Counted from the first letter of the stretch, positions 34,454 through 44,417 are shown. The stretch is DNA of 64,000 bases from Erythrobacter donghaensis (GCF_002155425.1 NZ_MUYG01000005.1:62001-126000); one strand, 5' to 3'. Translations and numbers: made by a program. Notes: a model not told the origin generated them from the letters alone.

Positions 34454-35740
34454 ATGGACTTCGCCATCCCACCCGACCTGCAAACCTATCTCGCCGAACT
34501 CGACGCCTTCATCGCCGCCGATATCAGACCGCTCGAACAGCAGGACGACAACATCCGCTTTTTCGACCACCGCCGCGAGTACGCGCGCACGGACTTCGAA
34601 GCGGGCGGGCTCCCCCGGCACGAGTGGGAGGAACTGCTCAAGGAAGCCACCCGCCGCGCGGACAAGGCGGGCCATTGGCGTTTTTCCGCCCCCAAGCGTT
34701 ATGGCGGCAAGGACGGCAGCAACCTCTGGATGGCGGTGATCCGCGAGCATTTTGCGAGGGCGGGCCTCGGGCTGCACAACGATTTGCAGAACGAGCACTC
34801 GATCGTGGGCAACTTCCCCTTCGTCGCCATGTTCGACCAGTGGGGGACGGAAGAGCAGAAACAGGAATTCATTCTCGGCGGCTTCGAGCGCACCCGCCGC
34901 GTCGCTTTCGGCCTCACCGAACCGCACCACGGATCGGACGCCACGCACATGGAAACCCACGCGGTGCGCGAGACCCGAGACGGGGTGGATGGCTGGCTGA
35001 TCAACGGCGAGAAGATGTGGATCACCGGGATGCACGTCGCCACCCACTGCGCGATGTTCGCGCGCACGTCGGGCAAGGCGGGGGATGCGAGCGGGATCAC
35101 CTGTTTCCTCGTCCCCAATCCCACCGAGGGGCTCAGGATCGAGGAGTGGATGTGGACCTTCAACATGCCCACCGACCACCCGCGCCTCAGTGTTACCAAT
35201 GTCTGGGTGCCCGACAGCGCGATCCTCGGCGTCGAGGGGCGCGGCCTCGCGCTGGCGCAGAGCTTCGTCCACCAGAACCGCATCCGGCAGGCGGCGTCGA
35301 GCTGCGGCGCGGCGCTCTATTGCATCGACGAGAGCGTGAAATACGCCCGCGAGCGCAAGCCCTTCGGCGAGGAGCTGGCGCGCAATCAGGCGATCCAGTT
35401 CCCGCTGGTGGAGCTTGCCACGCAGGCGGAAATGCTGCGCCTCCTCATCTTCAAGACCGCATGGGAGATGGATAACATGCCCCACGAACAGATCGAGAAG
35501 ACCACCTCGGACAAGGTCTCGATGTGCAATTACTGGGCGAACCGTCTGGTGTGCGAGGCAGCGGACCGGGCGATGCAGGTCCACGGCGGCATCGGCTATT
35601 CGCGCCACAAGCCGTTCGAACACATCTACCGCCATCACCGCCGGTATCGGATCACGGAAGGGTCTGAGGAGATCCAGATGCGGAAAGTGGGGGCCTATCT
35701 GTTCGGCTATCTCGGGCCGAAGCGGGGGATGTACGGGTGA
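34454..35740 (+). CDS. Acyl-CoA dehydrogenase
   Basis: A 428-aa flavoprotein of the acyl-CoA dehydrogenase family (ACAD10/11-like group by context). Visible signatures: FGLTEPHHGSDATHM (substrate and FAD site), INGEKMWITGM, RIRQAASSCGAAL, MQVHGGIGYS and the C-terminal RITEGSEEIQMRKVG. It introduces the alpha-beta double bond into an acyl-CoA; chain specificity unknown. It follows the kinase-DUF6285 gene directly and its stop overlaps the next start by GTGA. Confidence 0.95.
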   Translation: MDFAIPPDLQTYLAELDAFIAADIRPLEQQDDNIRFFDHRREYARTDFEAGGLPRHEWEELLKEATRRADKAGHWRFSAPKRYGGKDGSNLWMAVIREHFARAGLGLHNDLQNEHSIVGNFPFVAMFDQWGTEEQKQEFILGGFERTRRVAFGLTEPHHGSDATHMETHAVRETRDGVDGWLINGEKMWITGMHVATHCAMFARTSGKAGDASGITCFLVPNPTEGLRIEEWMWTFNMPTDHPRLSVTNVWVPDSAILGVEGRGLALAQSFVHQNRIRQAASSCGAALYCIDESVKYARERKPFGEELARNQAIQFPLVELATQAEMLRLLIFKTAWEMDNMPHEQIEKTTSDKVSMCNYWANRLVCEAADRAMQVHGGIGYSRHKPFEHIYRHHRRYRITEGSEEIQMRKVGAYLFGYLGPKRGMYG

Positions 35741-36195
35741 GCGAGAAACTTCGATCAGTCCTGACCGTCTTGCTTGTTGCGATCTTGATTGCCGGGAGTG
35801 TCGCGTTGACTGCGCCTCAAGCGGACAAGCAAACCGAAACCTTTCACGGGGTTTGGCGCGACGGGTTCGAAACCGCCGATTTTTATGAAGGGTTTTCCTC
35901 CTCAAATTTGCCTTTCCCGGATGAGGCTCCTGACGGGTGGCTAAGTTTTGAAGAAGGAGTCTGGCCGTCGGACAGCCGTTCACCCGATGATCCGGACTGG
36001 GATCGACACGCCCTGTTCGAGATCACATTCGAAGGTCGTCGGGTCCCAGGGCAGGCTGGCCACCTTGGGCAGTATCCGGCTGAGTACGTCGCCCAGCGCG
36101 TAATCGCGCTTGAACGAATTGAGCAATTCGATGTCGGTTTGAATGCTCCCAAGCCTGCACCAGCGCCTAAAAGACCAACGGCAACCGACGAATGA
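35737..36195 (+). CDS. Unrecognised protein with one N-terminal membrane segment
   Basis: A 152-aa protein starting with GTG in a GTGA overlap with the dehydrogenase stop. Residues 6-26 (LRSVLTVLLVAILIAGSVAL) form a signal anchor or signal peptide. The rest is acidic and rich in aromatic residues (GVWRDGFETADFYEGF, WPSDSRSPDDPDWDRH) with a Pro-rich tail. No known domain recognised. Like the DUF6285 segment before it, it has lower GC than the neighbours. Probably exported or membrane-attached. Confidence 0.7.
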   Translation: MSEKLRSVLTVLLVAILIAGSVALTAPQADKQTETFHGVWRDGFETADFYEGFSSSNLPFPDEAPDGWLSFEEGVWPSDSRSPDDPDWDRHALFEITFEGRRVPGQAGHLGQYPAEYVAQRVIALERIEQFDVGLNAPKPAPAPKRPTATDE

Positions 36196-36208
36196 CGATT
36201 GTAGCCGG

Positions 36209-37171
36209 CTAACCCCGCCGCCGCCACCACCCCGCCAGCACGCTCCCGATCACCACATGCCACACAGCCGAGATGGCCGCGGGGACGGGCGCAAGCGCGG
36301 CTTGCGTCACATCGGCGAATTGCGCCGCGAAGGCGGGGGTCTTCGCCAGCCCTGACCCGAGGCCCGAATTCTGCATCCCGACCTCGATGCTGATCGTCCG
36401 CGCCTCGACTTCGCCGAGGCCCAGCACCCGCGCCAGCGCATAGCCTAGCGCAAATCCCAGCGCGTGGAGCAGGAAGGTCGCCAGCAGCAGCATCCCTGCG
36501 TGCTCCATGATCTGCGCCTTGGAGCCGCCGACGATCCCGCCCACGATCAGGATCACCAGCACGATCGCCACCAGCGGCAACACCGCGCCGACCCGCTCGG
36601 CGGCGCGCGGGAAGAGGCGGTTCAGCAGCGTCCCCACCACCACCGGCAGCAACACGATGCTCACCATGTTGAGAAGCAGGTTCCAGCGATCGATCTCCAC
36701 ATAGGCCCCCGCCAGCCACCCCGTCAGCAGCGGGGTCAGCACCACCGCGGCGAGGGTCGAGGCCATCGTCATCGCCACCGACAGCGCGACATTGCCGCGG
36801 GCGAGAAAGGCGACGATGTTCGATGCCGTCCCGCCCGGACAGCAGGCCACCAGAATGAGGCCCACCGCCAGCCCCGGCTCCAGCGTCAGCGCCTTGGCAA
36901 TCGCGAAGCCTGACAGCGGCATCACCACGAATTGCAGGCCCACCCCCGCCAGCAGCGCGCGCGGCAGGCGGGCAAGGGCGCGGTAATCCGCGAAGCTCAG
37001 CGTCAGGCCCATCGCCAGCATGATCGTGCCCAGCGCGAGGCTCAGCAGCGGCTGCCCGGCGACCGAAATCCGCCCGTCGGTCATCCAGGTGAAGCCCTCC
37101 GGCCAGACCCACGCCAGCGCCACGCCCAGCACCGTCAGCGCAGCGAAATTGTTGGTGATCACGCGCAGCAT
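36209..37171 (-). CDS. Bile acid:sodium symporter (BASS) family transporter
   Basis: A 320-aa inner-membrane protein with nine or ten hydrophobic segments. CCPGGTASNIVAFLARG and EVGMQNSGLG are the crossover motifs that bind Na+ and substrate in the BASS fold. Bacterial members import or export organic anions such as pantoate, pyruvate or sulfur compounds. Convergent with the preceding gene, and divergent from the transglutaminase gene. Substrate open. Confidence 0.93.
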   Translation of the reverse strand: MLRVITNNFAALTVLGVALAWVWPEGFTWMTDGRISVAGQPLLSLALGTIMLAMGLTLSFADYRALARLPRALLAGVGLQFVVMPLSGFAIAKALTLEPGLAVGLILVACCPGGTASNIVAFLARGNVALSVAMTMASTLAAVVLTPLLTGWLAGAYVEIDRWNLLLNMVSIVLLPVVVGTLLNRLFPRAAERVGAVLPLVAIVLVILIVGGIVGGSKAQIMEHAGMLLLATFLLHALGFALGYALARVLGLGEVEARTISIEVGMQNSGLGSGLAKTPAFAAQFADVTQAALAPVPAAISAVWHVVIGSVLAGWWRRRG

Positions 37172-37302
37172 GGCCCGAATGTTCGACTCCCCCGAAATCT
37201 GCGCCCCATAATCGCACAGTGTGGCACGCCAGCGCCGCTGCGACCCCTAGCAATATCTTTCGCTCTCGCTAGTCTGCGCGCTTGAAAACAGGGAGACTTT
37301 CG

Positions 37303-40086
37303 ATGCGCCTTCTCGCCGCCGCCTTGCTTGCGGGGACTGCCAGCGTGGCGGCTCATGCCGGGGAGACCGTGCTCTACGATACCACGCCCGCGTGGGTCGA
37401 AGTCGCCCCGGTGGCACCGCGCGCGCCCAGTTCGAAGGCGATCATCGTGCTGCTCGACCAGCAGGCCCTGATCGAGGAAGGGCGGCTCACCACCTATGCC
37501 GATACCGCCATCGCGCTCGATTCGCCCGAGGCGCTCACCCAGTTCGGCACGCTTCAGGCGAGCTGGATGCCCGACAAGGGCGATCTGATCGTCCACCGGG
37601 TCGAGCTGATCCGCAAGGGCGAGGTGATCGACGTGCTGGCGGGCGGGGCGCAGTTCGAGGTGCTGCGGCGCGAGGCGGGGCTGGAAAGCCGCCTCGTCAG
37701 CGGGGCGCTGACCGCGACGATGGCCGTGCCGGGGGCAAAGCTGGGCGATGTGCTGCGGCTGTCCTATTCGGTCACCCTGTCCGATCAGGCGATGGGCGAG
37801 CATGTGCAGTGGCAGGCCGGGCTGGTGGCCGATCCCTTCCCGCTGGAAAAGGGGCGCGTCTCGGTCTCATGGCCCGAGACCCTGCCCGTCACCCGGCTGA
37901 AGTTCGGCAAGGCGGTGGTGGCCGATCCGGTCGCGAAGGACGGTTTCCTCACCTGGACCGCCGTGCTCCCCGCGCCCAAGGGCGACGAGATGCCGGGCGA
38001 TGCGCCTGCGCGCTTCCAGATCGGGGAGCTGATGCAGGTGTCGACCTATGCCGATTACGCGGCGGTCTCGCGCAATCACGCCCCGCATTATGCCACGGCA
38101 GGCAAGGTCAAGCCGGGCGGAGAGCTCGCCGCGCGGATCAAGGGGATTGCTGCGGCCAGCCCCGATCCGCTGACCCGCGCTTCGCTCGCGCTCAGGCTGG
38201 TGCAGGACGATATCAGCTATCTGATGAACGGCATGGCGGGCGGCAATTACATTCCGCAAAGCCCGGAAGAGACGTGGGAGAAGCGCTTCGGCGATTGCAA
38301 GGCGAAGTCGCTGCTGCTGCTCACCATCCTGCGCGAGCTGGGGATCGAGGCCGAGGCGACGCTGGTGCGCACGCAGGGCGGCGATGTGCTGCCGAGCCTC
38401 GTGCCGATGCCGGGCAATTTCGACCATGTGATCGTGCGCGCGGTGATCGGCGGCACGAACTACTGGCTCGACGGCACCACCTCGGGCGTCAGGATCGATA
38501 CCATCGACGAAGTGCCGCGCTTCTTCCATGCCCTGCCGCTGCGCGAGGACGGCGCGGAGTTGATGCCGCTCGACACGCGGGTGCAGGCGACGCCCGACCG
38601 AGTGGTGCGCGTGGCGCTGGATCATAGCGCGGGGCTGCTGGTGCCGGGCACCTTCGATCTGACCGTGGAGTATCGCGGCGCGATGGGCGCATTTTGGCGC
38701 AGCTTTGCCGATCAGGGCACCGAGGAGATGCGCAAGGCCGCCGTCAGCGCGGAGGCCGGGCAGGTGATCGGCGAGGTGCAAGTGATCGACCACGCGATCC
38801 GCTATGACGCCGACAAGGGCGTCGCCACGATCACCGCGCGCGGGATCATCGACAGCGCATGGGAGCGTGACGGCAAGGATTACCGGCTCGAACCGCCCGC
38901 GCAGGCCGCGCGCGCCGTCGGCTTTTCCGCTGACCGCACCCGCGCGGCATGGCGGGCGATCCCGGTCACACTCAACGGACCCGAATATTACACCAGCACC
39001 GCCGAGATCCTGCTGCCCGAAGATCTGGAGGGCGTATCGCTCCAGGGCAGCGCCGCGCCGGTCAACACCACCATCGGCGGAGTCGAACTGGCGTCGGACG
39101 CGCGGCTGGACGGGCGGCGGCTAACTGTGACGCAATCGATGCGCACCCGCGACGAGGAACTGCCCGCCGCCGCGATCGGCACCGCGCGGCGCGATCTCAA
39201 CCGCTTCGAACGGCAATTGCCGGTGCTGCGGACCTCGGGCGAGGTGCGCGAGCTGTGGGAATATTTCGGCAAGGACCGCGCGCGCCTCTCCACGCTTGAG
39301 GCGATGTATGACAAGGCCGTCGCCCGCGCCAAGACCGACGATGCCTATCCGTTGCTGGCCCGCGCGACTTTCCGCAGCGCGATCTACGATCACACCGGCG
39401 CGCTCGCCGATGTCGAGGCGGCGATGGAAATTGCGGATTCGCGCGACCTGCGCCTCGCGCGGGCCGGGCTGCTGCGCGAACTGGGCGACATGGCAGGCGC
39501 GCTCGCCGATCTCGAAGAGGCCGAGGCGCTGCAACCCGATGGCTCGACCTATTACGACCAGATCGAGCTGCTCGCGCTGCTCGGTCGGCCGGCGGACGGG
39601 GTGGTGCTGGCCGAGGATTTTGACGCGCTCACCAAGGAGCGCAGCGAAGGCGTGCAGGTGATGGCGACCGCGCTGGGCTGGCAGGGGGCGGCCGAGGAAG
39701 GGCTCGACCTGCTTGACGGGCTGGTGGCGCAGCGGCCCACCGATGGCGCGCTGCTCAACACCGCGTGCTGGCAGGCGGCGATCTGGGCCAAGGTCGATGC
39801 CGCGCGGCTGGAGACCTGCACGCTCGCGGTCGAAAAGAGTGAAAACGCCGCCGTTGCGCTCGACAGCCGGGCGCTGGCGCATCTGCGGCTGGGCAATCTC
39901 GCGGCGGCCAAGGCGGATATCGACGCGGCGCTGCTGGCCGAGCCCGGTCAGGTCGAATCGCGCCTGCTGCGCGGGATCATCCGGCGCGAGATGGGCGATG
40001 CCGCAGGCAAGGACGAGATCGCGCTGGCGCTGAAGATGCGCCCCTCGCTGGCGGCGACCTACAAGGCCTTCGGTCTGAAATTTTAA
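37303..40086 (+). CDS. DUF3857 / transglutaminase-like / TPR protein, secreted
   Basis: A 927-aa protein. A signal peptide (LLAAALLAGTASVAAHA) is followed by a DUF3857 beta domain (about 40-280) and a transglutaminase-like core with GDCKAKSLLLLTIL (Cys, about 332), FDHVIVRAV (His, about 374) and WLDGT (Asp). A further beta region follows, then TPR-type repeats from about 670 to the end (ADLEEAEALQPDGSTYYD, AVALDSRALAHLRLGNLAAA). ATG 37303 follows GGGAGA. Function unknown: such proteins are periplasmic and could be peptidases or crosslinking enzymes. It stands alone, just before the flagellar locus, and converges with fliA (stop codons overlap). Confidence 0.88.
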   Translation: MRLLAAALLAGTASVAAHAGETVLYDTTPAWVEVAPVAPRAPSSKAIIVLLDQQALIEEGRLTTYADTAIALDSPEALTQFGTLQASWMPDKGDLIVHRVELIRKGEVIDVLAGGAQFEVLRREAGLESRLVSGALTATMAVPGAKLGDVLRLSYSVTLSDQAMGEHVQWQAGLVADPFPLEKGRVSVSWPETLPVTRLKFGKAVVADPVAKDGFLTWTAVLPAPKGDEMPGDAPARFQIGELMQVSTYADYAAVSRNHAPHYATAGKVKPGGELAARIKGIAAASPDPLTRASLALRLVQDDISYLMNGMAGGNYIPQSPEETWEKRFGDCKAKSLLLLTILRELGIEAEATLVRTQGGDVLPSLVPMPGNFDHVIVRAVIGGTNYWLDGTTSGVRIDTIDEVPRFFHALPLREDGAELMPLDTRVQATPDRVVRVALDHSAGLLVPGTFDLTVEYRGAMGAFWRSFADQGTEEMRKAAVSAEAGQVIGEVQVIDHAIRYDADKGVATITARGIIDSAWERDGKDYRLEPPAQAARAVGFSADRTRAAWRAIPVTLNGPEYYTSTAEILLPEDLEGVSLQGSAAPVNTTIGGVELASDARLDGRRLTVTQSMRTRDEELPAAAIGTARRDLNRFERQLPVLRTSGEVRELWEYFGKDRARLSTLEAMYDKAVARAKTDDAYPLLARATFRSAIYDHTGALADVEAAMEIADSRDLRLARAGLLRELGDMAGALADLEEAEALQPDGSTYYDQIELLALLGRPADGVVLAEDFDALTKERSEGVQVMATALGWQGAAEEGLDLLDGLVAQRPTDGALLNTACWQAAIWAKVDAARLETCTLAVEKSENAAVALDSRALAHLRLGNLAAAKADIDAALLAEPGQVESRLLRGIIRREMGDAAGKDEIALALKMRPSLAATYKAFGLKF

Positions 40087-40805
40087 GCCCCCTCCAGCAG
40101 CGCGCGCAGGTCTTTCAGGGCCTTGGCGCGCAGCTGGTGGACGCGCGGCACGCTGACTTCGAGCACGGCGGCGATTTCGGTGAGGTTCAGCTCCTCGACG
40201 AAGAACAGCTGGAGCACCAGTTTCAGCCGGTCGGGCAGTTGCACCATCGCCGCGATCAGCCGCTCGCGGTCTTCGGAAGCGCACAGCGCCTCGAACGGGT
40301 CGGGATCGTCGCTGGCGAAGGCGAGGCTGCTTTCGTCATAGGCGTCGTCAATCGGGGTCATCCGCACGCCCGAGGCTTCGATGGCGAGCAGTTCGGCGTC
40401 CGAGACATCCATCGCGCGGGCGATCTCGGCGCGGCTCGGTTCGCGCCCCAGCGACCCGCGCAGCGCGGCCAGCGCGCGTTCGTAGCCCGATCGGCGCGCG
40501 CGGGCGGTGCGGCTGTCGTGGGCGACGCGGCGCACTTCATCGAGCATCGCGCCGCGCACCCGGATCTTGGCATAGGCGGCAAAGCCATCCTCGGTCGGCC
40601 CGGCGTGACGCTGGGCGCATTCGGTGAGCGCGAGGATCCCGGCCTGCACCAGATCCTCGATCTCCAGCCCCTCGCGCCCGCGTCCGTTGATGTGCCAGGC
40701 GGTGCGGCGCACCAGCGGCAGGAACCGGCGCACGCGGTCCTCGACCTCGGCGCGCGAGGGCGCATAGGGGGCAGGGTGGGCGAAGCCGGCGTGATCGTGC
40801 TTCAT
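40083..40805 (-). CDS. fliA: Flagellar sigma factor FliA (sigma-28)
   Basis: A 240-aa sigma factor of the FliA/WhiG type. Region 2 has EIEDLVQAGILALTECAQRH and FAAYAKIRVRGAMLDEVR, region 3 LGREPSRAEIARAMDVS, region 4 ELNLTEIAAVLEVSVPRVHQLRAKAL. It should transcribe late genes such as flagellin and be held by FlgM, encoded nearby. It is the last gene of the transglycosylase-flhA-fliA operon and overlaps the flhA stop by ATGA. Confidence 0.95.
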   Translation of the reverse strand: MKHDHAGFAHPAPYAPSRAEVEDRVRRFLPLVRRTAWHINGRGREGLEIEDLVQAGILALTECAQRHAGPTEDGFAAYAKIRVRGAMLDEVRRVAHDSRTARARRSGYERALAALRGSLGREPSRAEIARAMDVSDAELLAIEASGVRMTPIDDAYDESSLAFASDDPDPFEALCASEDRERLIAAMVQLPDRLKLVLQLFFVEELNLTEIAAVLEVSVPRVHQLRAKALKDLRALLEGA

Positions 40806-42916
40806 GCGGCCATCCCCTCCGGCGCGCCGAGGGCGGGGGCTTCGGCAGGCGCACCGATCGTGCCGACGACCGCAATCGGCTGGGCCGCGGGCAGTTCGGC
40901 GATGGAGAGCACCAGACAGCGCGGCGCGCGGGTCTTGAGCAGGGCGGCGAGCGCGCGGCGGGCGGGCGGCTGGACGATCAGCGCGATGGCCCCGCGCTCG
41001 GCATCGGCGACGGCGTTGATCTCGCGCAGGATCATGCTGCCGCAATCGGGCTCGATCAGCGGCTGGCCGGTGGCCGGTTCGACCATCCCGCCGAGGATCG
41101 CGGCCTCGAGCCCGGCATCGAGCGTGACGACCTTCAGCGCCTCGTCCGGACCGACGATGCGCGCCACCAGTCGCGCCGAAAGGTCGGCGCGCACGGCGTC
41201 GATCACGGCGTCGAAATCGGTGGTGGTCTGGAGCGCCAAAGCCAGCGAGGTGAACAGCGGCTGCGGATGCGACAGCCCGATCCCATCGGCCAGCAGCGCG
41301 CGCAGGGTGCGGGTCAGCGCGGGCAGCGGCAGCGGGTCGGGCGTCACCGCCTCGACCAGCGCAGGCGAGCGCGCCTTGAGCCCTTCCACCCAGTCGCGCA
41401 CTTCGTCGGGGCCGAGCAGCTGGTGCGCCTCGGCGAGCAGCGCCTGATTGGCATGGGTGGCGATGACCGAGGCGGGGTCGACCACCAGAAAGCCCTCGGC
41501 CACAGCATGATCGCGCGCGGCGGGCGCAATCCACAGCGCGGGGCAATCGAAGGAGGGATCGCGCGTCGGCTCACCGGTCAACCCGTGGCCGGGGCGCACG
41601 TCGCCCGCGTCGATGGCGAGCAGCTTGCCGGGGCGCACGCTCCCGCGCGCAATGCTCACGCCCCCCATCAGCACGGCGTAATCCTGCGCCGCCAGATCGA
41701 GCGAATCGCGGATCCGGAACTGCGGCAGCACGAAGCCGAGATCGCGCGAGAGCTGCTTGCGGATGCCGGTGATGCGGGTGATCAGCGGCGACCCTTGCGC
41801 GGCGTCGACCAGCCCGACGATGCCATAGCCCAGCTCAATCGTGACCAGCGTCGCATCGGCCACATCGGCGAGGGCGATGTGATCCGGAGAGACCTCGTCC
41901 ACCGGCTCGGCGAGCGGGGCGGGGGCATCGGCGCGCTGCTTGAGCTGCCACCAGATCGCGGCGGCGATGGCCGCGCCGGGCAGGAAGATCGCCTGCGGCA
42001 TGGCGGGCACCATCCCGATCGCGCCGAGGATCAGCGCCACCGGCAGCCACCCGCGCGGATCGGCGAATTGCCCGCCGATCTGCCCCGTGAGATCGCGCTG
42101 GTCGGAGACGCGGGTAACGATGGCGGCAGCGGCAATCGACAGCAACAGTGACGGCACCTGCGCCACCAGCGCATCGCCCACTGCGAGCGTGACATAGGCC
42201 TCGCCCGCCTCGCCCGCGCTGAGGCCGTGGGTCAGCATCCCGATAGCAAAGCCCGCGACGATGTTGACGCCGAGGATCAGCAGCGCGGCGACCGCATCGC
42301 CCTTCACAAACTTGCTCGCACCATCCATCGAGCCGTAGAAATCGGCCTCGACCGTGACCTCGCGCCGCCGCTCGCGCGCTTCGTCGGCGGTGACGAGGCC
42401 TGCGGCGATATCGGCGTCGATCGCCATCTGCTTGCCCGGCAGCGCATCGAGCACAAAGCGCGCGGAGACTTCCGAAACGCGGCCCGCGCCCTTGGTGATG
42501 ACGATCATGTTGATGATCATCAGGATCGCGAAGACGAATAGGCCGACGACGAAGTTGCCGCCCACCAGAAAGGCGGCGAAGCTCTCGATCACGTGCCCTG
42601 CCGCCGCGCCGCCTTCGTGGCCGTGGACCAGCACCACGCGGGTCGAGGCGACGTTGAGCGCGAGCCGCAGCAGAGTTGCGAACAGCAGCACGCTGGGGAA
42701 GCTGGAGAAATCGAGCGGACGCCTTGCGTTGAGAGCGACCATCAGCACCGCGATCGAAATCGCGATGTTGAGCACGAAAGCGATGTCGAGCAGCAGCGCC
42801 GGGATCGGCAGCACCATCAGCGCCAGCAGCGCGAAGATGCCAAGCGGCAGGCTCAGCGCGGCAGGCAGGCCGCCGAGCCGGGCGAGCACGGGCCGGGACA
42901 TAGCGGATGCGGTCAC
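40802..42916 (-). CDS. flhA: Flagellar export gate protein FlhA
   Basis: A 704-aa component of the flagellar type III export gate. The N-terminal half has about eight membrane segments with the FHIPEP-type loop (TRVVLVHGHEGGAAAGHVIESF, then RFVLDALPGKQMAIDADIAAGL, the most conserved part); the C-terminal half is the cytoplasmic nonamer ring that docks chaperone-substrate complexes. GTG 42916 overlaps the upstream stop as GTGA; ATG 42901 is an alternative start. flhB is not in the window. Confidence 0.96.
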   Translation of the reverse strand: MTASAMSRPVLARLGGLPAALSLPLGIFALLALMVLPIPALLLDIAFVLNIAISIAVLMVALNARRPLDFSSFPSVLLFATLLRLALNVASTRVVLVHGHEGGAAAGHVIESFAAFLVGGNFVVGLFVFAILMIINMIVITKGAGRVSEVSARFVLDALPGKQMAIDADIAAGLVTADEARERRREVTVEADFYGSMDGASKFVKGDAVAALLILGVNIVAGFAIGMLTHGLSAGEAGEAYVTLAVGDALVAQVPSLLLSIAAAAIVTRVSDQRDLTGQIGGQFADPRGWLPVALILGAIGMVPAMPQAIFLPGAAIAAAIWWQLKQRADAPAPLAEPVDEVSPDHIALADVADATLVTIELGYGIVGLVDAAQGSPLITRITGIRKQLSRDLGFVLPQFRIRDSLDLAAQDYAVLMGGVSIARGSVRPGKLLAIDAGDVRPGHGLTGEPTRDPSFDCPALWIAPAARDHAVAEGFLVVDPASVIATHANQALLAEAHQLLGPDEVRDWVEGLKARSPALVEAVTPDPLPLPALTRTLRALLADGIGLSHPQPLFTSLALALQTTTDFDAVIDAVRADLSARLVARIVGPDEALKVVTLDAGLEAAILGGMVEPATGQPLIEPDCGSMILREINAVADAERGAIALIVQPPARRALAALLKTRAPRCLVLSIAELPAAQPIAVVGTIGAPAEAPALGAPEGMAA

Positions 42917-43950
42917 AGGCCGAAGGCTTTCAGACGATCATAGGCGCGGCGCACCTGCGGCGGGGCGGCTGTGGGGTCAGTGCCGAAGGTCGCACCCAGA
43001 ATCTGCGACATCGCGGGCCGCTGCGGCGCGCGTGCGGGCAGCGCGGATTGGGTGAGGGCGGGCGGGAAGCCGGGGCCGAACACCTCCTCGTCGGCGATCA
43101 GATAGGGCACGGGGGTGAAGCTTGCTGCAGCCGGGCTGACGGCAAAGGCGGCAGGGCCGGACGCGGCGGCGTAATCGGCGCGGGCGAAGCGCACGGTGCG
43201 CCCGTCGCTGGCGCGGGCCAGCGCGCGGCCGAGCTTGCCGTCGATCACGTCCATCACCTGCGCCAGACTGCGCGGGCTCCCGTCGGGCGCGAAGAATATG
43301 CCGCGATTGGCGGCGGCGGGCCGGGCAAACAGCGCGGCGGCGTTCTGGCCGGGATCGGCCTGCAACTCGCTCAGAAACCGCCCCGCGCCGCCCGCGCCTA
43401 GGAAATGGGCGAGGTAAAGTTCGGCATGGCTCGGCTGGCGGCCGAGGATCGGCATCAGATGCGCGCGGTTATCCTCGGCGAGGCCCGCCGCCATCAGACT
43501 GGCGATACGGGGATCGTTGCGCAGCGCCAGAATCGCCTCACGCCGGGTGGGGTCGGCGACCCAGGCATTCCCCGAGGCGGTCATCTCGATCTGGTCGGCC
43601 ACGTCGCCGAGGCCAAAGCGGGCCCCGTGCTGCTTCATAGTGCCGAGCCAGGTGCTGTCGATGAACTGGTAGAGCCCGGTCGCGCTCGAGGTCGCGGCGC
43701 GGGCCGTGGGGTTCATTGCGGATTCGACCTCGGCCTGCGCAAGGAGGTAATCGAAATCGACCGTGGTCGCGGCGGCGGCCTGCGCGATGGCGGATTCGAC
43801 CGGGGTATCGGGCGCAGCGATCTGGCGGGCGGCGGGCACGGCGCGCCCTTCGATCGCGGTAGCGGCGGCAGCATGGACGCGCGCGGCGGCTTCGAACCCG
43901 GCGCGGATACCGCCTGCGGGCAGGCCCGATGTAGGAGAAGACTGGCTCAC
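42913..43950 (-). CDS. Flagellar lytic transglycosylase (SltF-like)
   Basis: A 345-aa protein with an SLT domain at about 60-215: AQAEVESAMNP carries the catalytic Glu and is followed by SSATGLYQFIDSTWL, the usual order in soluble lytic transglycosylases. The C-terminal third is proline/alanine-rich with no clear domain. I see no strong signal peptide, as with SltF and FlgJ-type enzymes that need a special export route. FlgJ in this cluster lacks a muramidase domain, so this enzyme probably opens peptidoglycan for the rod. GTG start with GGAGGG upstream; a sigma-54 promoter lies 57-72 bases before it. Confidence 0.85.
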   Translation of the reverse strand: MSQSSPTSGLPAGGIRAGFEAAARVHAAAATAIEGRAVPAARQIAAPDTPVESAIAQAAAATTVDFDYLLAQAEVESAMNPTARAATSSATGLYQFIDSTWLGTMKQHGARFGLGDVADQIEMTASGNAWVADPTRREAILALRNDPRIASLMAAGLAEDNRAHLMPILGRQPSHAELYLAHFLGAGGAGRFLSELQADPGQNAAALFARPAAANRGIFFAPDGSPRSLAQVMDVIDGKLGRALARASDGRTVRFARADYAAASGPAAFAVSPAAASFTPVPYLIADEEVFGPGFPPALTQSALPARAPQRPAMSQILGATFGTDPTAAPPQVRRAYDRLKAFGL

Positions 43951-44006
43951 ACGCCCTCCGCCTGTTGACGAGCGCGCGCGGGGTGCGGCGCTTTCAGGAG
44001 CGGATT

Positions 44007-44022
44007 TGCAAGCGGCGTGCCA
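44007..44022 (-). promoter_or_regulatory. Sigma-54 promoter of the transglycosylase-flhA-fliA operon
   Basis: TGGCACGCCGCTTGCA on the minus strand matches the -24/-12 consensus (TGGCACG-N4-TTGCA) at every conserved base, with GG and GC 10 bases apart, upstream of the gene starting at 43950. Confidence 0.9.
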
Positions 44023-44054
44023 GACCTTGGGGTGGCGGGCCTAGGTACGAACCC

Positions 44055-44417
44055 TCAGGCGCGGCCGGGGGTGTAGGTTGCGCGCGGGGCACCCCGCCCG
44101 CCGCCCAGCGCTGCGATCCGCGCCGCGACATTGGCGGCGAGCAGATTGCGCACCCGGCGGTTGACCTCGTTCAGCTGCCGCGCGGTCTCCGCCAGTGTGC
44201 GGGTCTCGCTGTCCAGCTTCTGCGGGCCGAGATCGGCGAGCGCATCGCACAGCGCCTCCTTGTCCCGCGCCGCGCCGATCAGGTCGTCGGCATCAAGCGC
44301 GGCAAGCGCTTGCCGCTCGCGCTCGAGCACGGCAATCATCTGCCGCAGCCCTGCCGTCAGCGGATGGGCCGGTTCGGGGCGGGCGGGCGGCGCGGCGGGG
44401 ACGAGAATTTCGGCCAC
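44055..44417 (-). CDS. flgN: FlgN-type flagellar export chaperone
   Basis: A 120-aa helical protein in the FlgM-FlgN position. The coiled-coil LRQMIAVLERERQALAALDADDLI followed by KEALCDALADL has the FlgN pattern (FlgN chaperones the hook-junction proteins FlgK and FlgL). Sequence conservation in this family is weak, so the call leans on gene order. GTG start 4 bases after the flgM stop. Confidence 0.75.
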   Translation of the reverse strand: MAEILVPAAPPARPEPAHPLTAGLRQMIAVLERERQALAALDADDLIGAARDKEALCDALADLGPQKLDSETRTLAETARQLNEVNRRVRNLLAANVAARIAALGGGRGAPRATYTPGRA

